DNA of 22,651 nt from assembly GCA_024692105.1 (NCBI GenBank), contig JAILMZ010000070.1, positions 1 to 22,651 on the forward strand, read 5' to 3'. The first letter of the stretch is position 1, and each line of letters opens with the position of its first letter. Below the pieces are notes generated by a model, which was not told where the DNA came from, ran no database searches, and worked only from the letters and a program-made list of their open reading frames with translations. Below are positions 13,459 through 22,625 of the stretch, one piece after another. The stretch comes from Saccharofermentans sp. Lineage in GTDB: Bacteria; Bacillota_A; Clostridia; Saccharofermentanales; Saccharofermentanaceae. Made by a program: the position numbers and the translations under genes.

Positions 13459-13824
13459 TCAGATAATCTCATAGCCTGCTTCGGCAAGCACTTCAAGTGC
13501 CTTGGTGAAGTTCTCTTCCTTCACCATGACATAGTCGGTGTTATAGGTCGATACGGCAAAGATCCCGATCTTATTCTCCGCCAGGATCGAAGATATCTTC
13601 GACAGTATCCCGATCAGCGAGAAATCCAGCGTGCCCTGTATGCGGAAGGCTTTCCATCCGTCATCTCGTTCAAGGGTATCAGCGGGAACATCTTTTGTCA
13701 GACACACGAGGGATAATTCTTCATCAGTCTTTCCGACGAAGAAGAATTCGCTTTTAAGTTCAATATCCTGCATGGATGCGACTTTGCATACAGTCAGATC
13801 ATGTTCCAGTTTTTGAAGTACCAT
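13459..13824 (-). CDS. ACT-domain protein
   Basis: A small soluble protein of 121 residues. The C-terminal half (FRIQGTLDFSLIGILSKISSILAENKIGIFAVSTYNTDYVMVKE, split around residues 64-107) has the beta-alpha-beta-beta-alpha layout of an ACT ligand-binding domain, of the short two-lobed type that usually binds amino acids. No enzyme domain is attached. The ATG at 13824 is chosen because GGAGG lies 7 nt upstream. The frame is open a further 26 codons, but that part has no family similarity and overlaps the divergent tadA start. The nucleotidase gene follows after 14 nt. The ligand and partner are unknown; the pairing with a nucleotidase does not clearly indicate a pathway. Confidence 0.8.
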   Translation of the reverse strand: MVLQKLEHDLTVCKVASMQDIELKSEFFFVGKTDEELSLVCLTKDVPADTLERDDGWKAFRIQGTLDFSLIGILSKISSILAENKIGIFAVSTYNTDYVMVKEENFTKALEVLAEAGYEII

Positions 13825-13880
13825 TCCTGCCTCCGTGATATTGCTTAGTGAAGAGTATAAATTAAAACTTGCGAAAGGTG

Positions 13881-13886
13881 TATAAT
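13881..13886 (+). promoter_or_regulatory. -10 element of tadA
   Basis: A perfect TATAAT only 6 nt before the ATG at 13893, so transcription should start at or beside the start codon. The -35 at 17 nt (TAAATT) is weak. The alternative is that this is part of a longer coding region starting at TTG 13869. Confidence 0.55.
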
Positions 13887-13892
13887 CGTCAC

Positions 13893-14396
13893 ATGAAATC
13901 AAGACTCTTTCCGGAACTTAAACCTGCGAACGACCACGAGCGCTTTATGCTCGAGGCGATCAAGCAGGCCGAGAAAGCGATCGACCTTGCCGAGTGTCCT
14001 ATCGGCTGCGTTATCGTCAAGGACGGCAAAGTCTTCGTCAGAGCTCACAACTTAAGACTCACCAAAGGCAATTCACTCGCACATGCGGAGATCGTGGCAA
14101 TCAACAAAGCATGCAAGAAGCTCGGAGACTGGAGACTCGAAGACTGCGACATGTATGTCACTCTCGAGCCCTGCACGATGTGTGCCGGTGCGATAATCCA
14201 GTCGAGGATCCGCAAAGTGTATTTCGGTGCGTATGAGCCTAAGAGCGGCGCAGTGGTATCCTGCAATGACATTTTCGATGTGTCCCACGGTCACAACCAC
14301 AAAGTCGAGTTTGAAGGCGGCATCCTTGAAGAGCCGTGTTCAAAGATGATGCTGGATTTCTTCCGCAATATCAGGAAGAGGGATTCAGGAAAGTAA
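13893..14396 (+). CDS. tadA: tRNA-specific adenosine(34) deaminase
   Basis: Deaminates A34 of tRNA-Arg(ACG) to inosine, an essential wobble modification. The 167-residue protein has the cytidine-deaminase fold. It contains ECPIGCVIVKDGKV (34-47), the catalytic LAHAEI with H64 and E66, and LEPCTMCAGAI with zinc ligands C94 and C97. RIRKVYFGAYEPKSGA follows, and then the C-terminal helix CSKMMLDFFRNIRK. These distinguish TadA from the guanine deaminase at 4045. The ATG at 13893 is preferred. An upstream TTG (13869) adds eight residues of no family similarity, and AAAGG lies 14 nt before the ATG, unusually far. Its stop is 1 nt from the stop of addA on the opposite strand, with no terminator between them. 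Confidence 0.95.
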   Translation: MKSRLFPELKPANDHERFMLEAIKQAEKAIDLAECPIGCVIVKDGKVFVRAHNLRLTKGNSLAHAEIVAINKACKKLGDWRLEDCDMYVTLEPCTMCAGAIIQSRIRKVYFGAYEPKSGAVVSCNDIFDVSHGHNHKVEFEGGILEEPCSKMMLDFFRNIRKRDSGK

Positions 14397-14397
14397 A

Positions 14398-17300
14398 TCA
14401 GACTTCGACGAATTCTCCGAACCTTACAAGATAGACATATCTCGCCTTCACCTTCATGCCCGATGCTTCGAGTGCGGCACTGTAGCTCGACAACTGGAAG
14501 CCGTGTCTTTCCTTAGCTTCTTCAGCCCTTGCTTCCTGATCCGGCATGTCAGAGCGCTCAGTCTTGTAATCGAGCACTACCCATCCTTCATCAGTCTCAT
14601 AGAGAAGGTCTATCTTACCTTGTACAAGAGCATAGTCTTTGCTGTCATCCGTCGCGGGAACCGCAAATACGATAGGCTTCTCGCACTCTGCCCTGCCGAT
14701 GTCCTGCGCCTGCTCAAACACCCTGCAGATATCGCTTGTGACAAAGGTCATTATGCCCGCGCCGAATTCCACAGCAGTCTTTCTAACTGCATCACTGCTG
14801 TATTCTTCGAACATCTTCAGGTCGATAAGCTTGTTCGTCTCCTCGATGAGATCGGCACCGTTCCTTACGGCTTCCGTATCAATGAAGCGCATGATCTTGT
14901 GAAGTATCGTACCCTTAGTCGCAGCATTAGGCTCACCGCTTCCGACGCTGCCGTATTCAGACACATCACGCACTTCAAGATCAACATGTCTGGTCTCTTC
15001 CATATTGCCGTGCTTTATGCCGGTAACGGATACCTTGAATGGGATCAAAGTCTCGTCCTCATATTCGTAGCCTTCAAACAGTCTCCTGCCTTTACCGTCG
15101 AACAAAGATGCCTGCTCGCCGCCTTCATCCTCATCAGGTTCTTCCTGAACGGGTGCGTATGAACTGTATTCGTCATCCAGAGCCCTGGTCTCTTCTTCAG
15201 AGAGGATCTCCGTTATGAATCCGCGGTTACCCGGAAGGAATCCCGGATCCTGATCTTTCTTTGTGGTGCAGGCCTTGAAACCAAGGAGCTTGCTGATATC
15301 GGTATCGAAACTGCTCCTTATCTTCGCCGCTTCCTCCGAATCCGTCCTGACAAGCGCCATGAAAAGATCACAGCACATCGTGCCGCTTCCTCTCAGCCAG
15401 TCAAGCCTCGTGAAAGTATCCTTGTCTGCAAGAGAAGTCACTCTCACGGCATCTTCGATGGCTTTGTTCCTCTTACCCTGTTTATGGTCCCATGTGATGA
15501 TCGAAAGCCTCGTCTGCGGTCTTGTAGTGGCAACATACAGGTCACGTAAAGTCTCCGCATTATTCTCGAGCAGGGCATCTATGCGATATACGCATTCTTC
15601 AATGGAATCCTTCCTGGTCAGGCTTTCTCCGTCATAATCTTCAAGGACAAAACCAGCGTGCGCATCAAAGGTGAACCTGCCGACAGAGAACGACTTGTTC
15701 CTGTTCTTGAGAGCAAAGATGACGAACGGATATTCCAGTCCCTTGCTCTTGTGGAAGTTCATGCAGACGATCTTGTTCTTCTCTTTCAGGCTCGTCTCTA
15801 TCGTCGCATTCTCGTTGATCTGGATCCTCATGTTCTCGAGTTCTTCGGCAATGCCGGAGATATCGCAGCCGAAACGCTTGAAGTTACTGCAAAGCCAATC
15901 CTTAAGGATTATCAGCTTGTCGAAGCTGCCTTCCTTGCGCTTGATGGTCGCCTTGATCTCGGTGCGCTTGAAGATGAGTTCCACGATCTCGTCGATGTCG
16001 CATGTCATTGCCTTCATCCTGAGATCTTCGTAATCTTCTAAGAACGCACCTATCCTCCCGGCAAGATCACTTATCTCTTCCTTTGCAAACACCTTGAGCC
16101 TGGTCATCAGATTCTCGCGCAAAAGGTCCGACCTGTTCTCGAGGATATACGCCTGCATAGTCGCCATGTCGTTAACCGTAAAGTTGGTGTTCTTATACGG
16201 CGAGAGGAGCACACCTGCAAGATACTCATCACGGAGCGAATTGCCGAGGCAGATTATGCAGTTGATGATCCCTCTAATATCCAGGTCTCCGAAAACGCTC
16301 GTCGTCACCCTTCCCGTTGCAGGTAGGCCATGGCTCTGCAGATAGTCGACTATCACATCGACTTCGCTCCTTATCGAAGTGAGCACGCAGATATCCTCGT
16401 AATGCTTAACATAGTCTTCTGAATCCGGATCAAACTGAGACATGTATCCGCGGACTTCCTTCTCGACGCCGATGCAGAGCGCCTTGATCTCTGGATTAAG
16501 AGGCTGGGCTTCATCATCACCCGAAGCAGAATAACCGAATGATTCTGCTTCCTGAGGGAAGTTATCACCGTCATCACTGCCGGCATCCGTCGCACCGCCT
16601 CCGAAATCACCTGCTCCGTCGGCATTCACTATGAGCACACGCGGAAGGCCAGCCTCGCCCTGATCGGCAGACGGGCTGCACTCGGGGTAATTCAATCTCT
16701 GCTTTGCGGAATACTCGACCTCGGCAGCCTCTCTTGTCATGGACTGCTCAAAGATGTGATTAACAAAAGCAAGGATCTGCGGACTGCTCCTGAAGTTCTC
16801 AGTAAGAGGGAGCACCTGCCCTTTCTCTCTTCCTTCCTCGTAAGCATCGATCTTCTCATTGAAGATTCCGGGCTCTGCATGCCTGAACTTATAGATGCTC
16901 TGCTTTACATCTCCGACCCTGAACACGTTGCCGGATTCCCTGGCGATCTTGCTGATGATCTCATCCTGGAGCCTGGTATTATCCTGATACTCGTCTATGT
17001 ATATCTCGACGAACTTATTCCTGTAGAAGTCGATGGCATCAGCGTGATCAAGGATATCGAACGCAGCATATTCCTGGTCGGCAAAATCCATGCCGTGCAC
17101 GGCAGCCTTAAGATCGGCAAAGTATTTGTCAGTAAGTTCTATCAAGTCAACAAAAGCGCCTATCATGGCAGTGCGCTCTTTCTGAAGGGCAAGCTGAGCA
17201 GCCTTAAGGTCTTCTACTGAAGCATAGGACTCGAAGTCCAGCTTGAAGAAACTCAACAATGCATTCGGCGGATCGAGCGGATGATCGAGTTTCGTAGGAG

Positions 17301-18405
17301 AATTGAAGAACAGCCTTGTAATGGCTTTGAGCGGTGCGACCTTATCCAGATACTCAATAAGCAGATCTTCATTTTCCTTGAAGATCTTGTTCCTGCGCGA
17401 CATGAAGGAAAAATCGTCAGCAAGCAGCTCGCTCCATTCCTTCTTGAGCAGATAGAGTTCTTCCAATCCGTCCTGAACCAAGCCTTCTTCATGCCTTTGG
17501 ATCTGCCTGTCTATGAGTTCGACGACATTGCCAATGAGCCTTAGGGATTCTTCATTCCTGGCTCTTGGATCCTTTACGGTCGCGACTACATAGTATTCTT
17601 CATTCTCATGCAGATAATCGGTCAATCCTCCGTCTGCGGTAATGCATCTTCTGTAATCACCGAGAAGCGAGATTATGTCTCCTGCGACAGCGACTATCTT
17701 GCTGTTGCAGAACAGTTCGCCGCGTTCATCCGCATCCTGTCTCTTGCCGAATTCATCTTGGATGATGTTCATGTAAGAAGGCAGGCTTCTGAGCGTATCG
17801 TATATCTCACATATCGTATCTTCGAGGCTCTTATCGCTTCTTCCGTCTCCGAACCTCAATGTAAGCCTGATGAAAGGATCCGTATCAGAACTTACCTTGT
17901 CATACATGGCACGCATCGCCTGACGCACGGCCGAATGCTTAAGTATCTCAAGTTCATTGCCGTCCAGAATGATGTTTGCCGGATCAAAAACATCAGCTTT
18001 TGCCGAATCTGCCGCGCAGTATCCCTTCTCCTTGACCACGCGTGCGCAGAACGCATCGAAAGTCTGGATGTACGAATTGGGAAGGAGTTCCTTCTGCCTT
18101 GAAAGCTTCGCGACGAGTGCGTGGTCAGACTTATTCTTCGCTATCGCTTCATCGAGCGCGCTTTCCGCCTTCTCGCGCATGTGTTCAGCAGCCGCCACGG
18201 TAAAGGTAACGACAAGGATGCTGTCCAGGGAATGCTTCTCGCTGTCCGGGATCGAATCATCCGACATGTCCTGGATTATCTTGGTAATGATCCTGTCGAT
18301 CATTACCGTCGTCTTGCCTGAGCCTGCAGCTGCCGGGACAAGAATGTTGTCAGTCTTGCAATCTATGATCGCCTGCTGGTCCGGGGTAGGTCTCTTCTCA
18401 CTCAT
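14398..18405 (-). CDS. addA: ATP-dependent helicase/nuclease subunit A
   Basis: The helicase-nuclease subunit of AddAB, which resects double-strand breaks for recombination. This 1335-residue protein has UvrD-type motifs in order: Q motif TPDQQAII, Walker A AAAGSGKT (26-33), Walker B IYIDEYQDN (near 468), VGDVKQSIYKFR, MNFHKSKGLEYPFV, and LYVATTRPQTRL as motif VI. The C-terminal RecB-like nuclease has GKIDLLYE and VLDYKTER (near 1278). It is about 100 residues longer than usual. One cause is a Gly/Asp-rich low-complexity insertion near residues 592-638. The ATG at 18405 has GGAGGAG 6 nt upstream and lies inside the end of addB (ATGAGTGA, 8-bp overlap), so the two are translationally coupled. 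The reading frame extends 11 codons upstream, but this site has the better ribosome site. Confidence 0.96.
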   Translation of the reverse strand: MSEKRPTPDQQAIIDCKTDNILVPAAAGSGKTTVMIDRIITKIIQDMSDDSIPDSEKHSLDSILVVTFTVAAAEHMREKAESALDEAIAKNKSDHALVAKLSRQKELLPNSYIQTFDAFCARVVKEKGYCAADSAKADVFDPANIILDGNELEILKHSAVRQAMRAMYDKVSSDTDPFIRLTLRFGDGRSDKSLEDTICEIYDTLRSLPSYMNIIQDEFGKRQDADERGELFCNSKIVAVAGDIISLLGDYRRCITADGGLTDYLHENEEYYVVATVKDPRARNEESLRLIGNVVELIDRQIQRHEEGLVQDGLEELYLLKKEWSELLADDFSFMSRRNKIFKENEDLLIEYLDKVAPLKAITRLFFNSPTKLDHPLDPPNALLSFFKLDFESYASVEDLKAAQLALQKERTAMIGAFVDLIELTDKYFADLKAAVHGMDFADQEYAAFDILDHADAIDFYRNKFVEIYIDEYQDNTRLQDEIISKIARESGNVFRVGDVKQSIYKFRHAEPGIFNEKIDAYEEGREKGQVLPLTENFRSSPQILAFVNHIFEQSMTREAAEVEYSAKQRLNYPECSPSADQGEAGLPRVLIVNADGAGDFGGGATDAGSDDGDNFPQEAESFGYSASGDDEAQPLNPEIKALCIGVEKEVRGYMSQFDPDSEDYVKHYEDICVLTSIRSEVDVIVDYLQSHGLPATGRVTTSVFGDLDIRGIINCIICLGNSLRDEYLAGVLLSPYKNTNFTVNDMATMQAYILENRSDLLRENLMTRLKVFAKEEISDLAGRIGAFLEDYEDLRMKAMTCDIDEIVELIFKRTEIKATIKRKEGSFDKLIILKDWLCSNFKRFGCDISGIAEELENMRIQINENATIETSLKEKNKIVCMNFHKSKGLEYPFVIFALKNRNKSFSVGRFTFDAHAGFVLEDYDGESLTRKDSIEECVYRIDALLENNAETLRDLYVATTRPQTRLSIITWDHKQGKRNKAIEDAVRVTSLADKDTFTRLDWLRGSGTMCCDLFMALVRTDSEEAAKIRSSFDTDISKLLGFKACTTKKDQDPGFLPGNRGFITEILSEEETRALDDEYSSYAPVQEEPDEDEGGEQASLFDGKGRRLFEGYEYEDETLIPFKVSVTGIKHGNMEETRHVDLEVRDVSEYGSVGSGEPNAATKGTILHKIMRFIDTEAVRNGADLIEETNKLIDLKMFEEYSSDAVRKTAVEFGAGIMTFVTSDICRVFEQAQDIGRAECEKPIVFAVPATDDSKDYALVQGKIDLLYETDEGWVVLDYKTERSDMPDQEARAEEAKERHGFQLSSYSAALEASGMKVKARYVYLVRFGEFVEV

Positions 18406-21400
18406 GATCTTCTCCTCCGTTTCCATTGGCAGCATCACAGATGGCAGTCAATATGTCTGCCTTAGAAGAACCCGGTTCAAGTTTCTCTTCCGCTTTCACG
18501 GGATGTGACGGCACATTGCCGCAGGCACCCCCATACGTACAGAAGCTGCAGTAGTTATGCGCAGGACAAACAAGCGCATCGGCTTTTCCGCTCTTAATGC
18601 TTTCAGTCGTCTTGCTCAGGACCATCGATGCATATTTGAGGGATGCCTCCCTCTCATCGGCACTGTACTTGGACAACTTGGGTTTGAACTCGGGAGTCTT
18701 CTTGTCTTTGGTAACGCCGAGACCCACGTTGAAATATCCGTAATCACAGTTGTCCGGGCTTACCTCGTACCTGTCGGCCAATGCCTTGGTATATACGGGC
18801 AGCTGTATCTGAACACCGTAGAAGAGCTGCTTCGGACTGATGCTCTTATTGCCGCTCTTATAGTCGATTATCCTGATCATCTTGTTCTCTTCGTCTGCGT
18901 CAAAGCGGTCGACAAAGCCGTTAAATGCCAGATGCAGACCGGTATCCGCTTCGATCCCCGATGTGTCTATGCTGACATCCTTGTCTTCTCCGATCGGAAC
19001 TTCAAAACCCTTCGGAATAAGATCTGCCGCCTGCAGTTCTTCAAGGATGCCGCGGAAAGTCAGCCTGTACATTCTCTTGAGTTTCATGCCTGTGCTCATG
19101 TCAAAATCCTTGCTCACAGTCTCGCCGTCATCTTCAAGCGAGCCCGGGATCTTTGCTTCTTTGACGGCACTCAGATATGTGGCATCAACCGCTTCTTCGA
19201 AGGAAGCTTCATCACTTAAAACTCTTTGGACATTATCCGTGAAATCTTCCTGCGAAATGTTCTTCAGACCGATCTCGTACATGCTGTGGATCAGCGTACC
19301 GAATCCTCTCGTATCGATCTCGGTGTTGTCATCTCTCTCCCTGATCTTAAGGACATGATTCAGCATGTACTTGAACGAACAGGTATTGTACTCTTCGAAA
19401 GACGAGACGCTTCCTTTGAATCCCCTGGTCTTATCCTCGGTAACGAGGAGTCTTTCCATGACTTCCTGATCGATCTTTGCCGTCTTGAAATCATGGTTGC
19501 GCTTGTGGAAGACGCCTTCCGCAGGATTGGAAAACTCGGTCACCACGCTGCCTTCTTCGACACATCCGAGCAGATAGTCGAACAGACTGCTGGTAAAGTT
19601 CTTGTCGGCATTGTGGACCATGTAAAGCCTGTCGGTTACCGTACCGAGCATGAGGCAGCATGTAACTGTCTCTTCGCGCGATCTTACTTCATCCTTATCG
19701 GGAAGTTCGCAGTCCTTGACCGAATCCGCAAGATTACGGAGTTCACCTGAACTTAAGAGGCCCTCGGCACTCTTCCTGTGCGGGAAATTATCTCTTGTCG
19801 CTCCAAGAAGGAACATTACCTTGCACGGCGCCACGAACGCCCTGTCGGGAGTGGTTATCTCAATGGAATCCACCTTGAGCGGGATGGTACCTTCAACGCG
19901 GTTCTTCATGTCTGTTCTTATGAGTGATATGAATGCTCTCTGGCTTATCGGAACATCGTTCATCTCATGCGTAAAGAATGTCAGGAGCTGCATCATCTCG
20001 TCATATCCCCTGACAAGCGCTGAAGCCGATGAACTGTCACCTGTCTCGAGCTGCTCACAGCTCAATGCTTCCACATCTTCTCTGTGCCTGCCTATAAGAT
20101 CCCTGAGAAGTCCGGCCTTACCGCTCAGATTCTTCTCGGAATTGATCTTCTCTGCGATATCCTTAATGGGGATTATCTTTGCACGGACTATCTTTTCCCA
20201 GAAGAACTCACCGGCATCGACTCGGCTTCCTTCGTGCAAGCCGTCATAAGGGGAACTCAGGTAGAGCACCGGTCTCTTCCTGCCTTCTTCTTCGTCCCTA
20301 AGGTAGATGCTCTCACGGAACAGCCTTCTTCCGTCGGTGATATTCATCTTCCTGCAGTAGTTCTCGAAACTGTCCACGATATACGGCGGAAGCTTGATCA
20401 CACCGCAACGCATTGCACGCAGCACATCACTAATGCGGTAGTTATGTACGGGCAGTTCCAGCACGGTCTCGGCAAAGACGGGGATCACCGTGGACCAGAG
20501 ATCTATCTTGCGGTCAATGAAGATATCCAGGCCGTATAGCTCGGCATTGCTCCTTAACCTCGAAGACATCTCATCATCGCAGCAGACAACCCTTATGTCC
20601 CTGTATCTGTATCCTTCTTCTCTGGTGAGCCTTATGACCTCCGAGAATACGTATCCTATCTGATTATCCGTGCCGCTGATCGCAGCAAGACGTATCTTAT
20701 CCGTGGCAGGGCCATCATAGTCCTCACCGCGCACGAAAGGCATGAAGTAATTGTTCATCTCACCTTCATAGCGGTAATCAAGATCTTCAGCTTTGGCGCC
20801 TGCGGATATAAGTGAAGATGCAAACTCGTTGCCGACCTTGTATATCGGGAGTGCAGCCTCTGCTTCATCCGAAGCAGAAAGGGTATAGAAACATATGTCT
20901 CCGCCCTTTGCAGAGATCAGCTTGACCAATGCCCTCTCCTGCAGGGTAAGATTCCTTCCGGCACCGAAACCGACAAAGACGAACCTGGAAGACAGAAGTT
21001 TCCTAAGGCCTGCCATACGTCTGGACTTGAACTCTCTATCGGGCAGTGCCGTTACCTCCTGCACCGCTTCGGATATCCTGTCCTTGAGAAGCGACAGCCC
21101 GAACTGATCATTCATCTTCCCGACCGCATCCATAACGAGTCTTAGGTCTTCTAACTTGTTCCTGTATTCGGCAGAGAACGGAGCCGAAGCAGATATGGCT
21201 TCGTCGAGTTCTTCCTTCTGAATGCCGTACCTGCTGAAATCTCCAAGGAGATTGATCAGCATGTTGATGTATTCGAACCTGTTCGTAAGCTTGCCGAAGG
21301 TCTTAAAATCGCCGCTGTAGTTTGCCAGGATCGAGTAGATCGCGCAGCGCATCATGATATCAGAACCGGCACCTGAGGCTTCCCTTCCCATGCAGTCTAA

Positions 21401-21670
21401 TATCCTGGTGGAAAGAGTGATAAAACTTACGACGTCGCCGCCGGTAAACGAGGACAAGACCGGTATCTCGCGGCCTTCTGATTCCGTCTTCGCGCCTCTG
21501 GCAGAGCAGCCTTCTGCGAGCCTGCTTACGATCTCGCGCTCGACCTGCGCCTTGGCAAACTCCGGAACGACAAAGATGATCTCCTTGTCCTGAGTTATCC
21601 CTTCGATCTCTCTTCTTATAATCTCGGGAGTAATACAGTCCGTACCCGGATATCTGAATACGCTTATCAT
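18398..21670 (-). CDS. addB: ATP-dependent nuclease subunit B
   Basis: The partner of AddA, with an inactivated helicase core and an Fe-S nuclease domain. This 1090-residue protein has the AddB layout. The C-terminal nuclease carries FGTLIHSMYE, GFVDRFDADEE and IDYKSG (near 935). The four cluster Cys are present: one in YNTCSFKYML (near 763) and the trio CSFCTYGGACG (near 1043), with C-x2-C-x5-C spacing. The N-terminal Walker A of typical AddB (GRxGxGKT) is absent: the start reads VFRYPGTDCITPEII, and an in-frame TGA two codons upstream excludes a longer N-terminus. GGAGG lies 7 nt before the ATG. The promoter is unclear; TAGAAT near 21700-21707 on minus is possible. It is followed by addA with an 8-bp overlap. 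Confidence 0.94.
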   Translation of the reverse strand: MISVFRYPGTDCITPEIIRREIEGITQDKEIIFVVPEFAKAQVEREIVSRLAEGCSARGAKTESEGREIPVLSSFTGGDVVSFITLSTRILDCMGREASGAGSDIMMRCAIYSILANYSGDFKTFGKLTNRFEYINMLINLLGDFSRYGIQKEELDEAISASAPFSAEYRNKLEDLRLVMDAVGKMNDQFGLSLLKDRISEAVQEVTALPDREFKSRRMAGLRKLLSSRFVFVGFGAGRNLTLQERALVKLISAKGGDICFYTLSASDEAEAALPIYKVGNEFASSLISAGAKAEDLDYRYEGEMNNYFMPFVRGEDYDGPATDKIRLAAISGTDNQIGYVFSEVIRLTREEGYRYRDIRVVCCDDEMSSRLRSNAELYGLDIFIDRKIDLWSTVIPVFAETVLELPVHNYRISDVLRAMRCGVIKLPPYIVDSFENYCRKMNITDGRRLFRESIYLRDEEEGRKRPVLYLSSPYDGLHEGSRVDAGEFFWEKIVRAKIIPIKDIAEKINSEKNLSGKAGLLRDLIGRHREDVEALSCEQLETGDSSSASALVRGYDEMMQLLTFFTHEMNDVPISQRAFISLIRTDMKNRVEGTIPLKVDSIEITTPDRAFVAPCKVMFLLGATRDNFPHRKSAEGLLSSGELRNLADSVKDCELPDKDEVRSREETVTCCLMLGTVTDRLYMVHNADKNFTSSLFDYLLGCVEEGSVVTEFSNPAEGVFHKRNHDFKTAKIDQEVMERLLVTEDKTRGFKGSVSSFEEYNTCSFKYMLNHVLKIRERDDNTEIDTRGFGTLIHSMYEIGLKNISQEDFTDNVQRVLSDEASFEEAVDATYLSAVKEAKIPGSLEDDGETVSKDFDMSTGMKLKRMYRLTFRGILEELQAADLIPKGFEVPIGEDKDVSIDTSGIEADTGLHLAFNGFVDRFDADEENKMIRIIDYKSGNKSISPKQLFYGVQIQLPVYTKALADRYEVSPDNCDYGYFNVGLGVTKDKKTPEFKPKLSKYSADEREASLKYASMVLSKTTESIKSGKADALVCPAHNYCSFCTYGGACGNVPSHPVKAEEKLEPGSSKADILTAICDAANGNGGEDHE

Positions 21671-21765
21671 CTGTCATCCTCCCTCGCGATCAATTCTCCC
21701 CTATTCTATAAATAAAAACCGAAGAATAAAAGCGAGATGAGGGACTTTAAACGGACAGATCCTTA

Positions 21766-22485
21766 TCAGATATTCCCCTTGTAATATGTGTGTCCGTCAA
21801 CAACACATGTTTTCGAAGATTCCGGCAGGCCGCGGGCATTCCACTCCTCTTCATCAAGGAGATAATTCTCTTCTCTGACAAGGCCTATGCCGATGTAAGT
21901 GCACATAAGAGAACCTATCGCCGGATTCCCGTTCAGATATGCTATAACAAGACCGTTTTTAAGATAGCCTATAGTCACAGTAATATCAGACCTCACGGCC
22001 AGACTGTAACAGCCCGTATCACCGTTCATTCCGCTGTTGATGTCAGCGCTGATCACATATGCTGATGACTTGTTGATCTCTGATATCGCATCGCGGTATT
22101 GTCCGCGGACTTCTCCCGAGAAACCTGTTCCAAGCAGGCAGTCGACAACAGTATCGTATCCGTCCAGACACCCTGCGGAAAATGGTATAACATCAACTCC
22201 GAGTTTGAGCACACGCTCCATATAGTATTGGGAATCCTCGGAATAGTGATCTGACACGGAATACACGGTTACTTCCTTGCCTTCAGTGGCAAGAATCTCC
22301 GCAAGGGCAAAACCGTCTCCGCCGTTATTGCCGGAGCCTGCCACGACGGCCGTTTTCGCCGGATATGAATACGCGGATCTGATGCCTTCTGCGGCCCTTC
22401 TCATAAGCACAAGCGATGGCGTCCCGGACTCGATGGTCTGCCTGTCGCTTGCTCTCATATTGTCAACTGATATCACATGTCGCAT
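21766..22485 (-). CDS. nnrE: NAD(P)H-hydrate epimerase
   Basis: Epimerises the R form of damaged NADHX/NADPHX to the S form so that the dehydratase can repair it. The 239-residue protein is the YjeF N-terminal domain alone. It shows MRRAAEG near the N-terminus, the Rossmann loop VVAGSGNNGGDGFALA (47-62), VDCLLGTGFSGEVRG, and SADINSGMNGDTG. The dehydratase domain that is fused in many bacteria is missing, so the S-specific dehydratase must be encoded elsewhere. The ATG at 22485 follows an extended -10 promoter by only 9 nt, so the leader would be about 2-3 nt. The next start-like codon, ATG at 22458, would remove the conserved N-terminal helix. The stop is about 95 nt before addB; this gap has no clear terminator. 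Confidence 0.93.
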   Translation of the reverse strand: MRHVISVDNMRASDRQTIESGTPSLVLMRRAAEGIRSAYSYPAKTAVVAGSGNNGGDGFALAEILATEGKEVTVYSVSDHYSEDSQYYMERVLKLGVDVIPFSAGCLDGYDTVVDCLLGTGFSGEVRGQYRDAISEINKSSAYVISADINSGMNGDTGCYSLAVRSDITVTIGYLKNGLVIAYLNGNPAIGSLMCTYIGIGLVREENYLLDEEEWNARGLPESSKTCVVDGHTYYKGNI

Positions 22486-22494
22486 ATGCCTTGA

Positions 22495-22503
22495 ATTATA
22501 TCA
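22495..22503 (-). promoter_or_regulatory. Extended -10 promoter of nnrE
   Basis: TGATATAAT on the minus strand (22503-22495) is a perfect extended -10. The predicted start site near 22488 is 2-3 nt before the ATG. No -35 hexamer is recognisable, which is normal for this promoter type. Confidence 0.7.
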
Positions 22504-22519
22504 TTCAAATCAAATAAAC

Positions 22520-22561
22520 CTGCTAACAAAAATCAAGAGCTTGTTGGCAGTTTTCTGTTTT
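22520..22561 (+). terminator. Hairpin with T-rich tail
   Basis: CTGCTAACAA (22520-22529) pairs with TTGTTGGCAG (22541-22550), 10 bp with one G-U, around an 11-nt loop. On plus it is followed by TTTTCTGTTTT, the form of an intrinsic terminator, but no plus-strand gene is visible ahead of it. On minus it lies between an upstream gene end and the nnrE promoter, where the downstream run is GTTTATTTG. Confidence 0.45.
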
Positions 22562-22583
22562 GAAATAACTGGGCATAGCAAAC

Positions 22584-22605
22584 AGACCGGAGTCAAATCC
22601 GGTCT
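22584..22605. terminator. Second hairpin at the right edge
   Basis: AGACCGGA (22584-22591), a 6-nt loop and TCCGGTCT (22598-22605) form a perfect 8-bp GC-rich stem. On plus it is followed by TTGTTTT, and on minus by GTTTGC. It lies about 20 nt after the minus-strand stop at 22628-22626, so it probably terminates that gene. The strand is not certain. Confidence 0.55.
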
Positions 22606-22625
22606 TTGTTTTAGCATTAATGGAT

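Noticed and set aside
4045..14396. guaD and tadA as a recent duplication.
   Set aside because: They share only the fold motifs (HAE and PCxxC); the remaining sequence is clearly from separate old families.
21671..21765. Terminator or clear promoter between nnrE and addB.
   Set aside because: I see only an A/T-rich stretch with a weak TAGAAT; no stable hairpin is visible.
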